DNA from: a bacterium HR25
GTDB taxonomy: Bacteria; Chloroflexota; Dehalococcoidia; SM23-28-2; HRbin24
DNA: 5,625 nucleotides
Direction: 5' to 3'
Assembly: GCA_002898615.1 (NCBI GenBank)
Contig: BEIB01000047.1
Span: 1-5,625, forward strand
In this document: in pieces, positions 5,228 through 5,625 of the stretch
How the letters are laid out: each line of letters begins with the position of its first letter
Position numbering within the stretch: the stretch's first letter is position 1
Position numbers and translations under genes: made by a program
The notes under the pieces: generated by a model
Told to the model about the DNA's origin: nothing
The model's database searches: none
Seen by the model: the letters and a program-made list of their open reading frames with translations, nothing else

Positions 5228-5625
5228 CGGGCCAGCTCCACCACCGTGACCCCCTCCCCGCCCTGCTGGGGCGGGGCGGTGGCGTAGGACTTGACCAGGG
5301 GATGGCGGGAGAGGGTCTCCCGCACCACCCGCCTCAGGGTTCCGCTCCCCTTGCCATGGACGATGCGCACCCGCTCTAGGCCGGCGCGGAAGGCGGTGTC
5401 CAGGTAGCTCTCCACCAAGGGCAGTGCCTCGTCCACGGTGAGGCCCCGCACCTCTATCTCCTCCGCCGGGCGAGCGGGGGCGGGCGGCGCCGCTATGGCC
5501 ACCGCCGCCGGCGGCGGGGCGCCCTTCTCCACTCGCTCCACCTCGCGCAGGGGGACGCGGGCCCGCAGGCGCCCCAGCCTGACCTCCAGCTCCCCCTCCT
5601 CGTCCGGCCCGGCGATGACCTCCCC
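5224..5625 (-). CDS. mutS2: MutS2 C-terminal part with Smr domain (5' end outside window)
   Basis: The reading frame is open to the right edge, so only the last 133 residues of what is normally a protein of about 780 residues are present. Residues 1-35 of the fragment (beginning GEVIAGPDEEGELEV, then VPLREVERV) match the small beta domain that precedes the MutS2 tail. A low-complexity Ala/Pro linker follows at about 36-54. A Smr domain follows, with IEVRG at 57-61 and HGKGSGTLRR at 90-99. MutS2 is a dimeric MutS-like ATPase that acts on branched DNA or on collided ribosomes, and Smr is its nuclease or RNA-binding tail. The usual LDLRG-type motif reads IEVRG here, so the acidic residue is conservatively changed, while the HGKG histidine is kept. 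An internal GTG at 5541 could be mistaken for a start, but homology continues upstream of it. The TGA stop overlaps the cofD ATG. A free-standing Smr protein is less likely because of the preceding MutS2-like segment. Confidence 0.9.
   Translation of the reverse strand, partial: GEVIAGPDEEGELEVRLGRLRARVPLREVERVEKGAPPPAAVAIAAPPAPARPAEEIEVRGLTVDEALPLVESYLDTAFRAGLERVRIVHGKGSGTLRRVVRETLSRHPLVKSYATAPPQQGGEGVTVVELAR

Larger units (their letters stand above)
1..5625 (-). other. Probable multigene operon mutS2-cofD-cofC-FbiB-like-nitroreductase-hydrolase-rarA
   Basis: All genes point the same way. Gaps or overlaps in transcription order are -3 (shared ATGA), -4 (GTGA), -4 (ATGA), +49, +13, +68 and +53 bases, with small counting differences depending on start choice. 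No terminator-like hairpin with a T-run is seen in any gap. The first four genes form the tightest block. The nitroreductase/hydrolase pair and rarA could have extra initiation signals of their own. Confidence 0.65.

Noticed and set aside
4496..5287. + strand open frame of 263 codons opposite cofD
   Set aside because: It is antisense to a gene with all CofD motifs. The His/Gln/Gly/Arg-rich translation matches no family.
5224..5541. Separate small Smr protein starting at GTG 5541
   Set aside because: The same frame continues upstream to the window edge with MutS2-like sequence (GEVIAGPDEEGELEV...VPLREVE), so the GTG is an internal valine codon.

Overview
The window is G+C-rich (about two thirds G+C by eye). 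It carries one strand-consistent gene cluster: every gene I can support is on the minus strand, so transcription runs from high to low coordinates. In that order the genes are the 3' end of mutS2, cofD/fbiA, cofC/fbiD, a stand-alone nitroreductase-fold protein resembling the C-terminal domain of FbiB, a second nitroreductase-family flavoprotein, an alpha/beta hydrolase, rarA (mgsA), and the start codon of a further gene at the left edge. Together the genes cover nearly the whole window, and no gap exceeds about 70 bases.

Right part (3022-5625): mutS2, cofD, cofC and the FbiB-like gene are joined by three 4-base stop/start overlaps (ATGA, GTGA, ATGA), so they look like one translationally coupled unit. 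CofC/FbiD makes the activated lactyl- or enolpyruvyl-guanosine diphosphate, and CofD/FbiA transfers that phosphate-linked group to the deazaflavin Fo. The FbiB-like flavoprotein is the expected enzyme for reducing dehydro-F420. This is a core cofactor F420 set, but the gamma-glutamyl ligase (CofE) and the Fo synthase are not in the window.

Left part (1-2972): the second nitroreductase has a near-perfect Shine-Dalgarno sequence. It is followed after 13 bases by an alpha/beta hydrolase with an intact Ser-Asp-His triad, then after 68 bases by RarA, a AAA+ ATPase of replication-fork maintenance. A 14-base-pair inverted repeat covers the end of the nitroreductase gene. Its 3' arm can alternatively pair with the hydrolase ribosome-binding site, which is the most unusual non-coding structure here.

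Organism: a high-G+C bacterium that has F420 synthesis, MutS2 and RarA. MutS2 is uncommon in Actinobacteria, and a stand-alone FbiB C-terminal-type reductase with no fused ligase differs from the mycobacterial arrangement. A Chloroflexota lineage (Thermomicrobia- or Dehalococcoidia-like) is therefore my best guess, by inference only. I see no mobile element, CRISPR array, tRNA or rRNA.
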